Below are positions 1-8,631 of a stretch of 34,402 nucleotides of DNA, piece after piece; position 1 is the first letter of the stretch; each line of letters starts with the position of its first letter. The stretch is from NCBI GenBank assembly GCA_021821885.1, contig JAKARO010000021.1:1-34402 (forward strand). The letters are read 5' to 3'. The notes below the pieces were generated by a model. The model made no database searches. It saw only the letters and a list, made by a program, of their open reading frames with translations, and had not been told where the DNA came from. The position numbers and the translations under genes are program-made. The stretch is from Pseudomonadota bacterium. Lineage in GTDB: Bacteria; Pseudomonadota; Gammaproteobacteria; Acidithiobacillales; Acidithiobacillaceae.

Positions 1-159
1 GATTGCAGTCAACGACGGGGCACGCCGGGGTAGCCTGTTTCGCGGCATAAGCCGTGAAGTTGGCCGGAACCAAAGGGAACCGGCCAATCAAAGTGGCTGA
101 AGTAGGGCCGCTACTGGCAGGAAGGAATCCTCGCACTTCAGGGCGGAGGAGGATCTCAA
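1..159 (+). mobile_element. Right end of an IS200/IS605-like element (partial)
   Basis: Bases 121-159 resemble the right-end signature of IS200/IS605 elements: a GGAATCC lead-in, a short imperfect hairpin (TCCTCGC at 128-134 against GCGGAGGA at 143-150, with one bulged G), then GGAGGATCTCAA, close to the GGAGGATGTCAA that often precedes the TnpA cleavage point. Orientation agrees with a tnpB gene reading in from the left. In such elements this stretch also forms the 3' scaffold of the omega (reRNA) guide RNA, and bases after about 159 would be the guide. Only the right end is visible, so whether the element is complete cannot be judged. Confidence 0.5.
2..100 (+). CDS. Possible C-terminal tail of an IS200/IS605 TnpB (partial)
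   Basis: An open frame enters from the left edge and stops with TGA at 98-100, about 30 bases before the hairpin of a putative IS200/IS605 right end. The last residues read ...SREVGRNQREPANQSG, a basic, low-complexity tail of the sort that ends many TnpB proteins just before the element's right end. No catalytic residues (RuvC DED) or zinc finger lie inside the window, so the identification rests on the tail and on position relative to the hairpin. It could equally be non-coding flank. Known: TnpB is an RNA-guided nuclease encoded by these elements. Inferred: this is its 3' end. Confidence 0.35.
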   Translation: MAVNDGARRGSLFRGISREVGRNQREPANQSG

Positions 160-618
160 GGTCTGTGGCACTCCCAACCGGTCAAGGCATGAGGGCTTCT
201 GGCCAGAATTCGCCGTTTGCAGGCGGTTTCTGGGGGAAACCCGCATCGGAACTGCCATCCCGGGCACGGGCTCCGAAATTCCGCCAGACCGCCTGCCGGG
301 GCAGCGAATGCCGCACGCTGTTCCAGGCGGACATGCTGGCCACACAAATGACCCCGCCAATGGAAAAACCCGGCAGACAGGCTCTCAAACGGCCTGCCAC
401 CCCGCGTGGACATCGTACCGGCACAGGGTCCCGGCCGGAAAGACAGAGACCGGCCGCAAGTCGCCCAAACTGCAGCCAGCACAGTTTTTGAGTGGGGCGC
501 TGGAGACGGACACCGGTCATGCGCTGTCCCGCATCGTTCCCGCTGGACTCCAGCGGCGGTTGGGTCCTGCCCCGGGACTATGGCTCGCGCCAGAACGGGT
601 GCGCGGTATCCGCGAAGG
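160..618. other. Stretch without a recognised gene
   Basis: Between the putative element end and the rhodanese gene all frames carry only short or overlapping open frames, none with a family motif I recognise. The best candidate is the minus-strand frame 182-520, listed separately. No tRNA, terminator with a T-run or repeat is apparent. The stretch may hold a decayed gene interrupted by the insertion element. Confidence 0.4.
182..520 (-). CDS. Hypothetical small protein with one possible membrane segment
   Basis: A 112-codon frame starts at ATG 518-520 and stops at 182-184, just beyond the putative insertion-element end. The middle (around residues 48-65) has a hydrophobic run containing GFSIGGVICVASM, flanked by arginines, followed by a polar tail. 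The ribosome-binding site is weak. It lies on the same strand as the rhodanese gene and downstream of it, so it could be the next gene of that unit. Competing frames on both strands are also open in this GC-rich DNA, so it may not be real. No function can be given. Confidence 0.28.
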   Translation of the reverse strand: MTGVRLQRPTQKLCWLQFGRLAAGLCLSGRDPVPVRCPRGVAGRLRACLPGFSIGGVICVASMSAWNSVRHSLPRQAVWRNFGARARDGSSDAGFPQKPPANGEFWPEALMP

Positions 619-1008
619 CTATCGCTCGACCGGCTTGTCTTCCGCCTCCCATACCTGGAGTCCACCGGCCAGACTGTAGACCTTGGCGAACCCCATGTCC
701 TGCAGGGTGCAGCCCGCCAGGGCCGACCGGGTACCACTGTCACAGTACAGCACCACCCTCCGCTCGTGGGCACGGGCCAGTTCGGGATGGCTGCGCCCAT
801 AGCCAGGATCGGCAAGCGCTTCCAGATGTCCGCGCGGCACATGGACAGCCCCTGGCAGATGTCCTGCATGGAAATCTTCCCGGTCCCGGACATCAACGAT
901 CAGGACGTCGTCCCCCATCTGCATCCAACCCTCCAGGGCATCGCAGTCAATTTCCTGGACCCTTGCCCTCGCTTCCCGGATAAAATCTCCCAGACTTTTG
1001 CGTCCCAT
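619..1008 (-). CDS. Single-domain rhodanese-like protein
   Basis: A 129-residue protein made of one rhodanese domain. Landmarks in order: VLIVDVRDREDFHAGHLPGA (residues 35-54, the DVR...E...GHI/LPGA element) and the active-site loop YCDSGTRSA with Cys89 as the expected persulfide carrier (CxxGxR type). No signal peptide is visible, so it should be cytoplasmic. Such domains move sulfane sulfur from thiosulfate or persulfides to cyanide, thiols or biosynthetic partners; the true acceptor cannot be read from sequence. The ATG at 1006-1008 has a good Shine-Dalgarno (GGGAGG, 8 bases upstream). It is divergent from glgP, separated by 76 bases. Confidence 0.9.
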   Translation of the reverse strand: MGRKSLGDFIREARARVQEIDCDALEGWMQMGDDVLIVDVRDREDFHAGHLPGAVHVPRGHLEALADPGYGRSHPELARAHERRVVLYCDSGTRSALAGCTLQDMGFAKVYSLAGGLQVWEAEDKPVER

Positions 1009-1084
1009 GCCGAAGGCCTCCCTTTATTTCGTGGAAGTGACAATCTATGATGAACCAGTAATGGCTCATGCTGGGAGTTTACCC

Positions 1085-3586
1085 ATGGCCCGCAAAACCG
1101 CCAATGCCAGACCCGCCTGCCAGATCCCTGTTCTCGGGATGGACGCCACAAGTCTTTGCAATGATACCCGGCGCCACCTGGAATTCGGTCTTGGCCAGGA
1201 CAGCCATACCGCAAATAACATGGCGGTATTCCAGGCCCTGGGGGCAGCCCTGCGTGACCGGCTGGTAGAACGGTGGAAACACACCGGCGAGCAGATGGTC
1301 CAGCAGGGCGGAAAACGGGGATTCTATCTTTCCCTCGAATTCCTGCTTGGACGGGCTCTGGGCAATACCCTCCTGAACCTTGGTCTTGAAGAGGCCGCCG
1401 CCAGTGCCCTGAACCATGACACAAGATCCCTGGCCGACATTCTTGAGGTTGAACCCGATGCCGGACTGGGGAATGGAGGACTGGGACGCCTGGCCGCCTG
1501 CTTCCTTGACAGCTGTGCCACTCTTGGACTCCCTGTCACCGGATATGGCATCCGCTATGCGTACGGCATGTTCCGCCAGGAGATTGAGGATGGATACCAG
1601 AAAGAGGAACCGGACCACTGGCTGAAACAGGGATATCCCTGGGAAATAAAGCGGCCGGAGCGGGTTCGGAGGATCCCGTTCCAGGGTCGCAGCGAACGCC
1701 TGACCGATGCGTGCGGGCACTACCGCTTCCGCTGGGTGGATACCTGTGATGTTCTGGCCGTCCCCTATGACATCCCGATACCCGGTTACCGCAATGGAAT
1801 TGTCAATACCCTGCGGCTCTGGCGCGCGGCAGCCACGGATGTTTTCGATTTTGGGGAATTCAGTGCCGGTGCCTATCCGGAAGCCGTCGCGGCCAAAAAC
1901 GCGGCCGAACATATCAGTATGGTACTCTATCCGAATGACTGTAGCGAAAACGGCAAGGAGCTCCGTCTTCGCCAGCAGTATTTTCTGGCATCGGCCACAC
2001 TGCAGGATATCCTGGCAGACTGGTCGGAAACCCATGGCAGCGATTTCAGGGCGTTTTCCGCCTCCCACGTCTTCCAGCTTAACGATACACACCCCAGCAT
2101 TGCGGTTGCCGAGCTGATGCGGCTGCTCATTGATGAGCATGCCGTCAGCTGGGATACGGCCTGGGACATCACCCGCCAGACCATGGCCTACACCAACCAT
2201 ACCCTTCTTCCGGAAGCCCTGGAAAAATGGCCGGTGCGGCTGTTCCGTCAGCTTCTGCCCAGAATTCTCGAAATCATCCATGAAATCAATGGCAGATTTC
2301 TCCAGGAAGCAGCCCGCCGGCATCCGGGAGACACAGCCCTCCTGGAGCGGCTTTCGATTATCGAGGAAGGAACCGAACCGATGGTCCGCATGGCCCATCT
2401 TGCCGTAGTCGGGAGTTTTTCCGTCAACGGCGTGGCCGAGCTCCATACCAGCCTGCTGTGCCGAGAACTGTTTCGGGATTTCTGCCGGCTCTGGCCAGAA
2501 CGCTTCAATAACAAAACCAATGGCGTAACACCGAGGCGCTGGCTACAGTGGGCCAATCCGGGAATGAGCGAACTGGTCAGCCACCGGATCGGTGAAAGAT
2601 GGAAACACGATCTCAAACAGCTGGAGCGTCTCCGCGAGGCAGCCAGTGACCAGAACTTCCTCCAGGAGTGGGGCGCTGTCCGCAATAAAAACAGGCAACG
2701 GCTCATCCATCTGGTACAGGCCCAGACCGGAATCCGGTTCCTCCAGGAAGGCATCATCGATGTACAGGTCAAGCGCATCCATGAATACAAGAGACAGATC
2801 CTCAACGCGCTCCACGCCGTCCATCTCTATGACCGCATCAAAAGAGGCGACATTGCCAGCGTGACCCCCAGAAACATTCTTTTTGCCGGCAAGGCGGCAC
2901 CCGGCTATCTCATGGCCAAAAGAATCATCAAGTTCATCAACAGCATCGCCCGGACCATCAACTCCGATCCGGACACGGAAGGGCTCCTGCGCGTGGCATT
3001 CCTTCCGGATTACCGGGTGTCCCTGATGGAACACATCTGCGCGGGCACCGATCTTTCCGAACAGATTTCCACAGCAGGCAAGGAAGCTTCCGGAACAGGA
3101 AACATGAAATTCATGATGAACGGGGCCCTTACTATTGGAACCCTGGACGGGGCCAACATTGAAATCCGGCAGGCCGTCGGTCCGGACCATTTCTTCCTCT
3201 TCGGCCTTGATGCAGGAGAAGTTGCCCAGCTTCGCCCACATTACAATCCCCACAATTTTGCCGAGTCTGACCTGGATCTCCAGAGAGTTCTGGATCTGGT
3301 CCGCAGTGGATATTTCAATCCTTATGAGCCCGGCATTTTTGAACCACTGCTGGATTCTCTCCTGTCTCCCCATGATCCCTGGATGGTTCTCGCCGATTTT
3401 AGCCATTACAAACACAAGCAGCAGGAAGTGGCCGGACTGTGGCATGACCCGCAAGAATGGCTGCGGATGAGCATTTTCAACACTGCTGCCAGCGGTTTTT
3501 TCTCCAGCGACCGGACCATCGCCGAATACAATACGGAAATCTGGCATCTTCCCTCACTGGTGGCTTCAGGATCGGGACTTGAGTAG
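1085..3586 (+). CDS. glgP: Glycogen/maltodextrin phosphorylase
   Basis: A GT35 phosphorylase that cleaves alpha-1,4-glucan ends with phosphate to release glucose 1-phosphate; it needs pyridoxal phosphate and acts in the cytoplasm. The PLP site EASGTGNMKFMMNGALTIGT is intact, with the Schiff-base lysine at about residue 675, and early motifs such as YLSLEFLLGRAL and GLGNGGLGRLAACFLDS are canonical. Starting at ATG 1085, behind GGGAG with a 7-base spacer, gives 833 residues, in the family range. ATG 1061 is an in-frame alternative; a start at 998 would run into the divergent rhodanese gene. A weak -10 (TATGAT, 1046-1051) lies upstream. Sequence alone does not separate glycogen (GlgP) from maltodextrin (MalP) preference. 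gpmI follows 51 bases downstream. Confidence 0.96.
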   Translation: MARKTANARPACQIPVLGMDATSLCNDTRRHLEFGLGQDSHTANNMAVFQALGAALRDRLVERWKHTGEQMVQQGGKRGFYLSLEFLLGRALGNTLLNLGLEEAAASALNHDTRSLADILEVEPDAGLGNGGLGRLAACFLDSCATLGLPVTGYGIRYAYGMFRQEIEDGYQKEEPDHWLKQGYPWEIKRPERVRRIPFQGRSERLTDACGHYRFRWVDTCDVLAVPYDIPIPGYRNGIVNTLRLWRAAATDVFDFGEFSAGAYPEAVAAKNAAEHISMVLYPNDCSENGKELRLRQQYFLASATLQDILADWSETHGSDFRAFSASHVFQLNDTHPSIAVAELMRLLIDEHAVSWDTAWDITRQTMAYTNHTLLPEALEKWPVRLFRQLLPRILEIIHEINGRFLQEAARRHPGDTALLERLSIIEEGTEPMVRMAHLAVVGSFSVNGVAELHTSLLCRELFRDFCRLWPERFNNKTNGVTPRRWLQWANPGMSELVSHRIGERWKHDLKQLERLREAASDQNFLQEWGAVRNKNRQRLIHLVQAQTGIRFLQEGIIDVQVKRIHEYKRQILNALHAVHLYDRIKRGDIASVTPRNILFAGKAAPGYLMAKRIIKFINSIARTINSDPDTEGLLRVAFLPDYRVSLMEHICAGTDLSEQISTAGKEASGTGNMKFMMNGALTIGTLDGANIEIRQAVGPDHFFLFGLDAGEVAQLRPHYNPHNFAESDLDLQRVLDLVRSGYFNPYEPGIFEPLLDSLLSPHDPWMVLADFSHYKHKQQEVAGLWHDPQEWLRMSIFNTAASGFFSSDRTIAEYNTEIWHLPSLVASGSGLE

Positions 3587-3637
3587 AATCTTCGGGTCTC
3601 TGCCGGCCCAGAGCTGCCGGCCACCCAGAGGATTCCT

Positions 3638-5170
3638 GTGAAAAAGCCGTCCATCCGCCCCGTTGTTCTGCTGATTCTTGATGGTTGGGGTTACCGGGAA
3701 GACCCGGAGCACAATGCCATTGCCCAGGCGCATACCCCAAACTGGGATGCCTGGTGGAAGAAATATCCCCATACCCTGATCCAGGCCTCGGAAGCTTCTG
3801 TTGGGCTGCCCAGGGGGCAGATGGGCAACAGCGAAGTAGGCCATATCAATATCGGGGCCGGACGGGTTGTCTACCAGGAGTACGAACGCATCAACCAGGC
3901 CATTGCCGATGGCAGCTTCTACGGAAATGCGGCACTCTGCGGGGCCGTGGACGCCGCCAGGGAACAAGGAAAGACCGTCCATATCATGGGACTGCTCTCT
4001 CCGGGTGGGGTGCACTCCCACGAAGACCAGATCCTGGCCACACTCCGCCTTGCTCTTGACCGGGGCGCCAGCAAAGTTCACGTACACGCCTTTCTGGATG
4101 GCCGGGATACCCCCCCCCGATCCGCACTCGAATCTCTCCAGAAACTGGACCAGTACATGAAGCAGCATGGCGGACGGCTGGTTTCCCTGGTTGGCCGCTA
4201 CTACGCAATGGACAGGGACCATCGGTGGGACCGCATCCAGAAGGCCTACGACCTGATCACCTGCGGTGAGGGACTGGAATTTCCCGATGCGTTCACAGCC
4301 CTCGAATCCGCCTATGGACGGGGCGAATCTGACGAGTTTGTCCAGGCTTCCCGGATCGGACCCGCCCTTCCCATGGAAAACGGGGACAGCATCCTTTTTG
4401 TCAATTTCCGTTCGGATCGCGCCCGCCAGATCACACGGGCCTTTATCGAACAGGATTTTGGCGGTTTCCAGCGTACTTTCATCCCGGCCCTGTCCCGCTT
4501 CGTGACACTCACGGAATACAGTGAGCATTTCTCCATCCCGGTCGCCTTCCCCCCCAGCCGGCTGAAAAACACCTTTGGGGAATGGATTTCCCGTTTCGGG
4601 CTGCGCCAGCTGCGTATCGCCGAAACGGAGAAATACGCCCATGTAACCTTCTTTTTCAATGGCGGTGAGGAACAGGTTTTTGACGGGGAAGACCGGATCC
4701 TGATCCCGTCACCGCAGGTAGCCACCTACGATCTCCAGCCCGCCATGAGTCTGGAGAATCTGGCGGACGAGCTTGTCCAGCGTATCGAAAGTCGCAGCTA
4801 TGATGCCATTGTCTGCAACATCGCCAATCCGGACATGGTAGGACACAGCGGGAGGCTGGAAGCGGCCATATCCGCTGTCGAGGCGGTTGACCGGGCCCTG
4901 GGAAAGATTGTCCCTGCTGTCTGCGCTGCCGGGGGGGAAGTGATCATCACGGCTGATCACGGCAATGTGGAACAGATGCTGGACAATGCTACGGGCCAGC
5001 CCCATACGGCGCATACCTGCAATCCGGTGCCTGTACTCTATATCGGCCACCGGCCTGGCCTGCTTCTGGATAATGGTGCACTGGAAGACGTCGCTCCGAG
5101 TCTCCTGCATCTGCTGGAGATACCCAAACCACCCGAAATGGGTGGCAAAAGCCTTTTTGGCGAACCGTGA
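3638..5170 (+). CDS. gpmI: 2,3-bisphosphoglycerate-independent phosphoglycerate mutase
   Basis: Interconverts 3- and 2-phosphoglycerate in glycolysis and gluconeogenesis using two metal ions and a phosphoserine intermediate. The 510-residue length is normal. The N-terminal LLILDGWG metal motif, the nucleophile motif MGNSEVGHINIGAGR (Ser65), the DGRDTPPRSAL loop and the C-terminal ITADHGNVE with a following HTAHT are all present. The start is GTG, with AGAGGA upstream. It shares four bases (GTGA) with the envC-like gene after it, which suggests coupled translation; a gpmI-envC-ctpA order is common in proteobacteria. A run of nine C at 4110-4118 inside the DGRDTPP codons is a potential slippage site, although the frame is intact. 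Confidence 0.97.
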   Translation: MKKPSIRPVVLLILDGWGYREDPEHNAIAQAHTPNWDAWWKKYPHTLIQASEASVGLPRGQMGNSEVGHINIGAGRVVYQEYERINQAIADGSFYGNAALCGAVDAAREQGKTVHIMGLLSPGGVHSHEDQILATLRLALDRGASKVHVHAFLDGRDTPPRSALESLQKLDQYMKQHGGRLVSLVGRYYAMDRDHRWDRIQKAYDLITCGEGLEFPDAFTALESAYGRGESDEFVQASRIGPALPMENGDSILFVNFRSDRARQITRAFIEQDFGGFQRTFIPALSRFVTLTEYSEHFSIPVAFPPSRLKNTFGEWISRFGLRQLRIAETEKYAHVTFFFNGGEEQVFDGEDRILIPSPQVATYDLQPAMSLENLADELVQRIESRSYDAIVCNIANPDMVGHSGRLEAAISAVEAVDRALGKIVPAVCAAGGEVIITADHGNVEQMLDNATGQPHTAHTCNPVPVLYIGHRPGLLLDNGALEDVAPSLLHLLEIPKPPEMGGKSLFGEP

Positions 5171-6534
5171 AACTTCGGATACCGCTGGTTCTCCTGGGCC
5201 TGGCCGGCGGCATGGCCGTACTCCCCTCCACCCAGGCAGAAGCGCAATCCCTGCAGGAAAAAATCCGGCACGGACAGGCACAGCTGCAGTCCATTCACAG
5301 CACTGTTCATGCCCTTCAGGCCCACATCGCCGAAAAACAGAAAACCCAGGCAGGTATCCGGGCAGAAATCGTCCTGCTGGACAGAAAAATCCAGGGAACC
5401 ATCACCAGACTGCACACGATTGCCGCCCGGCAGGCCGTAACCCAAAGGCAGATAGCCCGGCTGCAGCAGGAAATCCGCACCCTGAAAGCGAAACTCAGGA
5501 ACCAGAAATCCATCCTGGCCGACCAGCTGCGGGCCGCCTATATGCTGGGGGGCACAACACCCCTGGCTGTCTGGCTGCAGACGGAAAAACCCGGAGAAAT
5601 CGGGCGCCTTGGGGTTTATTACCAGGCGCTGGCAAAAGCAAGGATACGCCTGATCCAGCGTACCGAAAGTACGGCAGCTGAAATAGGGCAGAACAGGAAC
5701 CGCCTCAGCCAGCAGGAACGGCGGCTCGCCATGCTGGCAGAACAGACCAGCACGCAGAAAAACAGCCTGGAAGCCCAGAGGGTCCGGCATGCTCAGCTGG
5801 AGCAGCAGCTCGCCGACCGCATAGCCCACGATCAGGCCAGAATAGCGGACCTTGAGAGCAATGCCGGCATTCTCGATGGTCTGGTCCAGCGCCTCAGCCG
5901 GGAGTACCGGAAACAGCAGATTGTGGCGGCCCGCGCAGCGGCCGCCCGGAAGGCCGCACGCAGGCGCCGGCAGGAGCGGCTTGCAGCAGAAAGGAAGGCC
6001 GCCGCCCTTGCTGCCCAGCAGAAGAAACGGGCAGAAGAACTGCAGCTTCAGCAGCAGCTGCGCCGTGGTCCACGCCCCCACAAAAAAACGGCGGGCCAGC
6101 CGCAGGCCCGGCTACCGGTCGTACCTGCTCCTCCGGTCCGTCTGCCGGTATCTGGCCATGGACCCTATCCGCCGCCCCTGTCTGCCCCGGTCAGTCACCT
6201 GTTTGGTACGCCGCGCGTCCGGGGGGGGCCTGACTGGCAGGGGATCACTTTTGCGGCCGCAGCCGGCACCCCGGTACATGCCATTGCCCCGGGCATGGTG
6301 CTGTATTCCGGCCCCCTGCGCGGTTATGGAAATATTGTGATCCTCCAGCAGGCACAGCTTGTCCTGGCCATTTATGGGCATCTGGGTGGCACGCAGGTAC
6401 ATGTGGGGCAACGGGTTGGGACGGGCACTGTCCTGGGTATGGTCGGCAGCGGTGGCCTGCTTGCAGGGGACGGTCTGTACCTCGAAATCCGCAGCCATGG
6501 CCACCCCGTCAACCCCATGGACTACATCCACTGA
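5167..6534 (+). CDS. envC: EnvC-like murein hydrolase activator (degenerate LytM)
   Basis: 455 residues: a signal peptide (hydrophobic residues 4-20, cleavage probably after AEA near 26), a long coiled coil (about 28-250) rich in Q, K, R and E, a basic Arg/Ala/Lys segment with a proline-rich linker (about 250-345), and a C-terminal LytM/M23 domain (about 345-455). The LytM domain lacks the zinc ligands of active peptidases: the HxxxD position reads PDWQGITF and the final HxH reads LYLEIR, as in E. coli EnvC, although YGHLGG keeps one histidine. By analogy it should activate cell-wall amidases at the septum rather than cut murein. It starts with GTG overlapping gpmI by GTGA. Eight G at 6221-6228 precede the LytM domain. 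Confidence 0.88.
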   Translation: MKLRIPLVLLGLAGGMAVLPSTQAEAQSLQEKIRHGQAQLQSIHSTVHALQAHIAEKQKTQAGIRAEIVLLDRKIQGTITRLHTIAARQAVTQRQIARLQQEIRTLKAKLRNQKSILADQLRAAYMLGGTTPLAVWLQTEKPGEIGRLGVYYQALAKARIRLIQRTESTAAEIGQNRNRLSQQERRLAMLAEQTSTQKNSLEAQRVRHAQLEQQLADRIAHDQARIADLESNAGILDGLVQRLSREYRKQQIVAARAAAARKAARRRRQERLAAERKAAALAAQQKKRAEELQLQQQLRRGPRPHKKTAGQPQARLPVVPAPPVRLPVSGHGPYPPPLSAPVSHLFGTPRVRGGPDWQGITFAAAAGTPVHAIAPGMVLYSGPLRGYGNIVILQQAQLVLAIYGHLGGTQVHVGQRVGTGTVLGMVGSGGLLAGDGLYLEIRSHGHPVNPMDYIH

Positions 6535-6570
6535 CGGACCCTGGCCGCCCAGCTTCAGCAGGAGCCTAGC

Positions 6571-7977
6571 ATGATTACCTTTCCGTTTGGCATGGCATCC
6601 CGGAATTTTCTGGCCGCAGCATGCGCCGCCTTCTGTCTGGGGCCAGGTTCCATCTCTGCCATGGCGGCAACAGACGCCACCCATAGGGATGGCGTTCCTC
6701 TCCGCGAAATACAGACGCTGAGCCAGATTTTCTCCCTGATCAGGGCAGATTATGTGGACCATGCCTCCAACCACAAGCTTATGGAAGGCGCCATTGCCGG
6801 AATGGTACATTCCCTGGATCCCCATTCTGCCTATCTTACCCCCAGGGAGTGGCAGGAAATGCAGGTCGTCACGGATGGAAGTTTTGGCGGCCTCGGGATC
6901 AGGGTCATGCCCTATCACGGTCTGCTGCGGGTGATAGCCCCCATAGATGGTACCCCGGCAGCAAAGGCAGGAATCCGCCATGGAGACCTGATTGTCCGCA
7001 TCAATGGCAAATCCATCCAGGAACTGGGGCCAGAAAAAGCCGTAGACAGGATGCGCGGAAAACCGGGGACCGCCATCACGCTGACCCTCCTGCGGCCTCA
7101 CCGGAGCACCCCCGTGGACGTGACGCTGAAACGGGCGGTTATTCATGAAAAAAGCGTCCATGCAGCGATGCTGGCGCCCCACTATGGGTACATCCGGATC
7201 AGCCAGTTCCAGGAAAACACCGGAAACTCCGTCCGCCATGCCATCCTGGGCCTTAAGCAGCAGTCCGGCGGCAGGCTTTCGGGCCTGGTCCTGGATCTGC
7301 GGAACAATCCGGGCGGCGTACTCCGGGCTGGCGTGAAAACGGCCAGCCTCTTTCTGGACCATGGACTGATCGTCTATACCAAAGGGCGAACGGCCGAGAG
7401 CAGAATGCGCTTCACCGCCCACGGACCGGATCTGCTCCGGGGGACTCCGGTCATTGTGCTCATCAACGGGGGATCTGCCTCCGCAGCCGAAATTGTAACC
7501 GGCGCCCTCAAAGATAATGGCCGGGCCCTTGTCATGGGCAGCCGGAGTTTTGGCAAGGGCTCCGTGCAGACCATTATCCCCCTGCAAAATGGGGGCGCCC
7601 TTAAACTGACAACCGCTTTGTACTATACGCCTGCCGGATGCTCAATCCAGGGAGAGGGGATTGTCCCCAACATTGAAATCCGTGCGGCTGGGCCCAGGGA
7701 CCAGGATCTGGAAAACAACCGGCTCCACGAATCCGAACTCCAGGGCGTACTCACGGCTCCTGACCAGTGCCAGGACATGAAGCCCGAGTATGTTCTTCTG
7801 GAACCCGCATCCATGAAGCCCGGGAAAGCCCGGGCCGGCCTCTCCCACCCCGGTCCCGCAGAGGATTTCGCCCTGCGCAAGGCCCTGGCCATCCTGAAGC
7901 ACCAGCAGATCCAGGCCAGCATCAACGGAAAAACCGAAGCCATCGCCATTCCTCTCCCCCAGAATGGTGAACAGTAG
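6571..7977 (+). CDS. ctpA: Carboxyl-terminal processing protease (S41, PDZ)
   Basis: A 468-residue exported serine protease that trims or degrades envelope proteins from their C-termini. Order: N-terminal hydrophobic export segment (about 10-31), helical N-domain, PDZ domain (about 105-190; GGLGIRV...DGTPAAKAGIRHGDLIVRING), then the S41 core. The core contains VLDLRNNPGGVL and the Ser-Lys dyad in GGSASAAEIVTGALKDNG...SFGKGSVQ, which I place at Ser304 and Lys329. The second serine after the nucleophile (SASAS in Prc) is alanine here, which should not abolish activity. ATG 6571 has AGGAG six bases upstream and lies 36 bases after the envC-like gene, so it belongs to the gpmI operon. Partnering with the EnvC-like protein in wall remodelling is inference. 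Confidence 0.95.
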   Translation: MITFPFGMASRNFLAAACAAFCLGPGSISAMAATDATHRDGVPLREIQTLSQIFSLIRADYVDHASNHKLMEGAIAGMVHSLDPHSAYLTPREWQEMQVVTDGSFGGLGIRVMPYHGLLRVIAPIDGTPAAKAGIRHGDLIVRINGKSIQELGPEKAVDRMRGKPGTAITLTLLRPHRSTPVDVTLKRAVIHEKSVHAAMLAPHYGYIRISQFQENTGNSVRHAILGLKQQSGGRLSGLVLDLRNNPGGVLRAGVKTASLFLDHGLIVYTKGRTAESRMRFTAHGPDLLRGTPVIVLINGGSASAAEIVTGALKDNGRALVMGSRSFGKGSVQTIIPLQNGGALKLTTALYYTPAGCSIQGEGIVPNIEIRAAGPRDQDLENNRLHESELQGVLTAPDQCQDMKPEYVLLEPASMKPGKARAGLSHPGPAEDFALRKALAILKHQQIQASINGKTEAIAIPLPQNGEQ

Positions 7978-8057
7978 GATCCTCCGGATATTTTTCCACG
8001 ACAGGTGGTCTAAGGGTCTGTTGGACGTGACATCAGGCCGGGATCAGGGAACAGGAC

Positions 8058-8618
8058 ATGCAGGATCAGAACGCAGTTATTCCTCTCGCAGAGGGTTATG
8101 AAGAAATGGAGGTCACGATTACCGCAGATATCCTCCGCCGGGCCGGGATAGGAGTACGCCTGGCCGGTATGGGTACGGCCAGCCCCATTCCGGGCTCCAG
8201 GGGCATACGGATTGCACCGGACCTGCAGTGGGAGCAGTGCATGGACCACCCGATGGCCATGCTGGTCCTTCCAGGTGGCGACCTCGGCGTCCGGAATCTG
8301 GGAAGGTCAGAAAGCCTCCGCACTTTCCTGCAAAAACGCCATACCGAAAACCAGGGCATCGCTGCCATATGCGCGGCTCCCGGGCTTCTGGCCCCTCTGG
8401 GCATTCTCCAGGGCCGCAGGGTAACATCGTTCCCTGGGGTTCTGGACCCCTCCAGCCGGGATTACCATTACCTTGAGCGGCCGGTGGTCATCGATGGCCA
8501 TCTGGTTACATCCCGTGGACCTGGCACCGCCATGGATTTCGCGCTGGCACTGGTCGAGATCCTGCGCGGGCCGGAAGTCCGCCGGGAAACCGAGGCCCCG
8601 CTGCAGCGGCCACATTGA
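8058..8618 (+). CDS. DJ-1/PfpI-family protein
   Basis: A 186-residue class I glutamine-amidotransferase-like protein of the DJ-1/ThiJ/YajL branch. The nucleophile elbow reads AAICAAPGLL with Cys105, and the partner glutamate of DJ-1 is conserved (EGYEEMEV, Glu18). The order beta-strand VIPLAEGYEEME, MLVLPGGDLG, nucleophile elbow and VTSRGPGTAMDFAL matches the family end to end. Relatives are proposed to act in protein or nucleotide deglycation and oxidative-stress resistance; the exact activity here is not evident. It follows ctpA after 80 bases and precedes a promoter for the parvulin gene. Confidence 0.92.
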   Translation: MQDQNAVIPLAEGYEEMEVTITADILRRAGIGVRLAGMGTASPIPGSRGIRIAPDLQWEQCMDHPMAMLVLPGGDLGVRNLGRSESLRTFLQKRHTENQGIAAICAAPGLLAPLGILQGRRVTSFPGVLDPSSRDYHYLERPVVIDGHLVTSRGPGTAMDFALALVEILRGPEVRRETEAPLQRPH

Positions 8619-8631
8619 TTATCCGTAAAGT

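Noticed and set aside
998-1084. glgP starting at 998
   Set aside because: This would overlap the start of the divergent rhodanese gene; ATG 1085 has a correctly spaced Shine-Dalgarno and gives the normal length.
1079-2446. 455-codon minus-strand open frame
   Set aside because: Antisense to glgP, whose phosphorylase motifs are intact.
6112-7587. 491-codon minus-strand open frame
   Set aside because: Antisense to the EnvC-like gene and ctpA; no recognisable domain and no ribosome-binding site.
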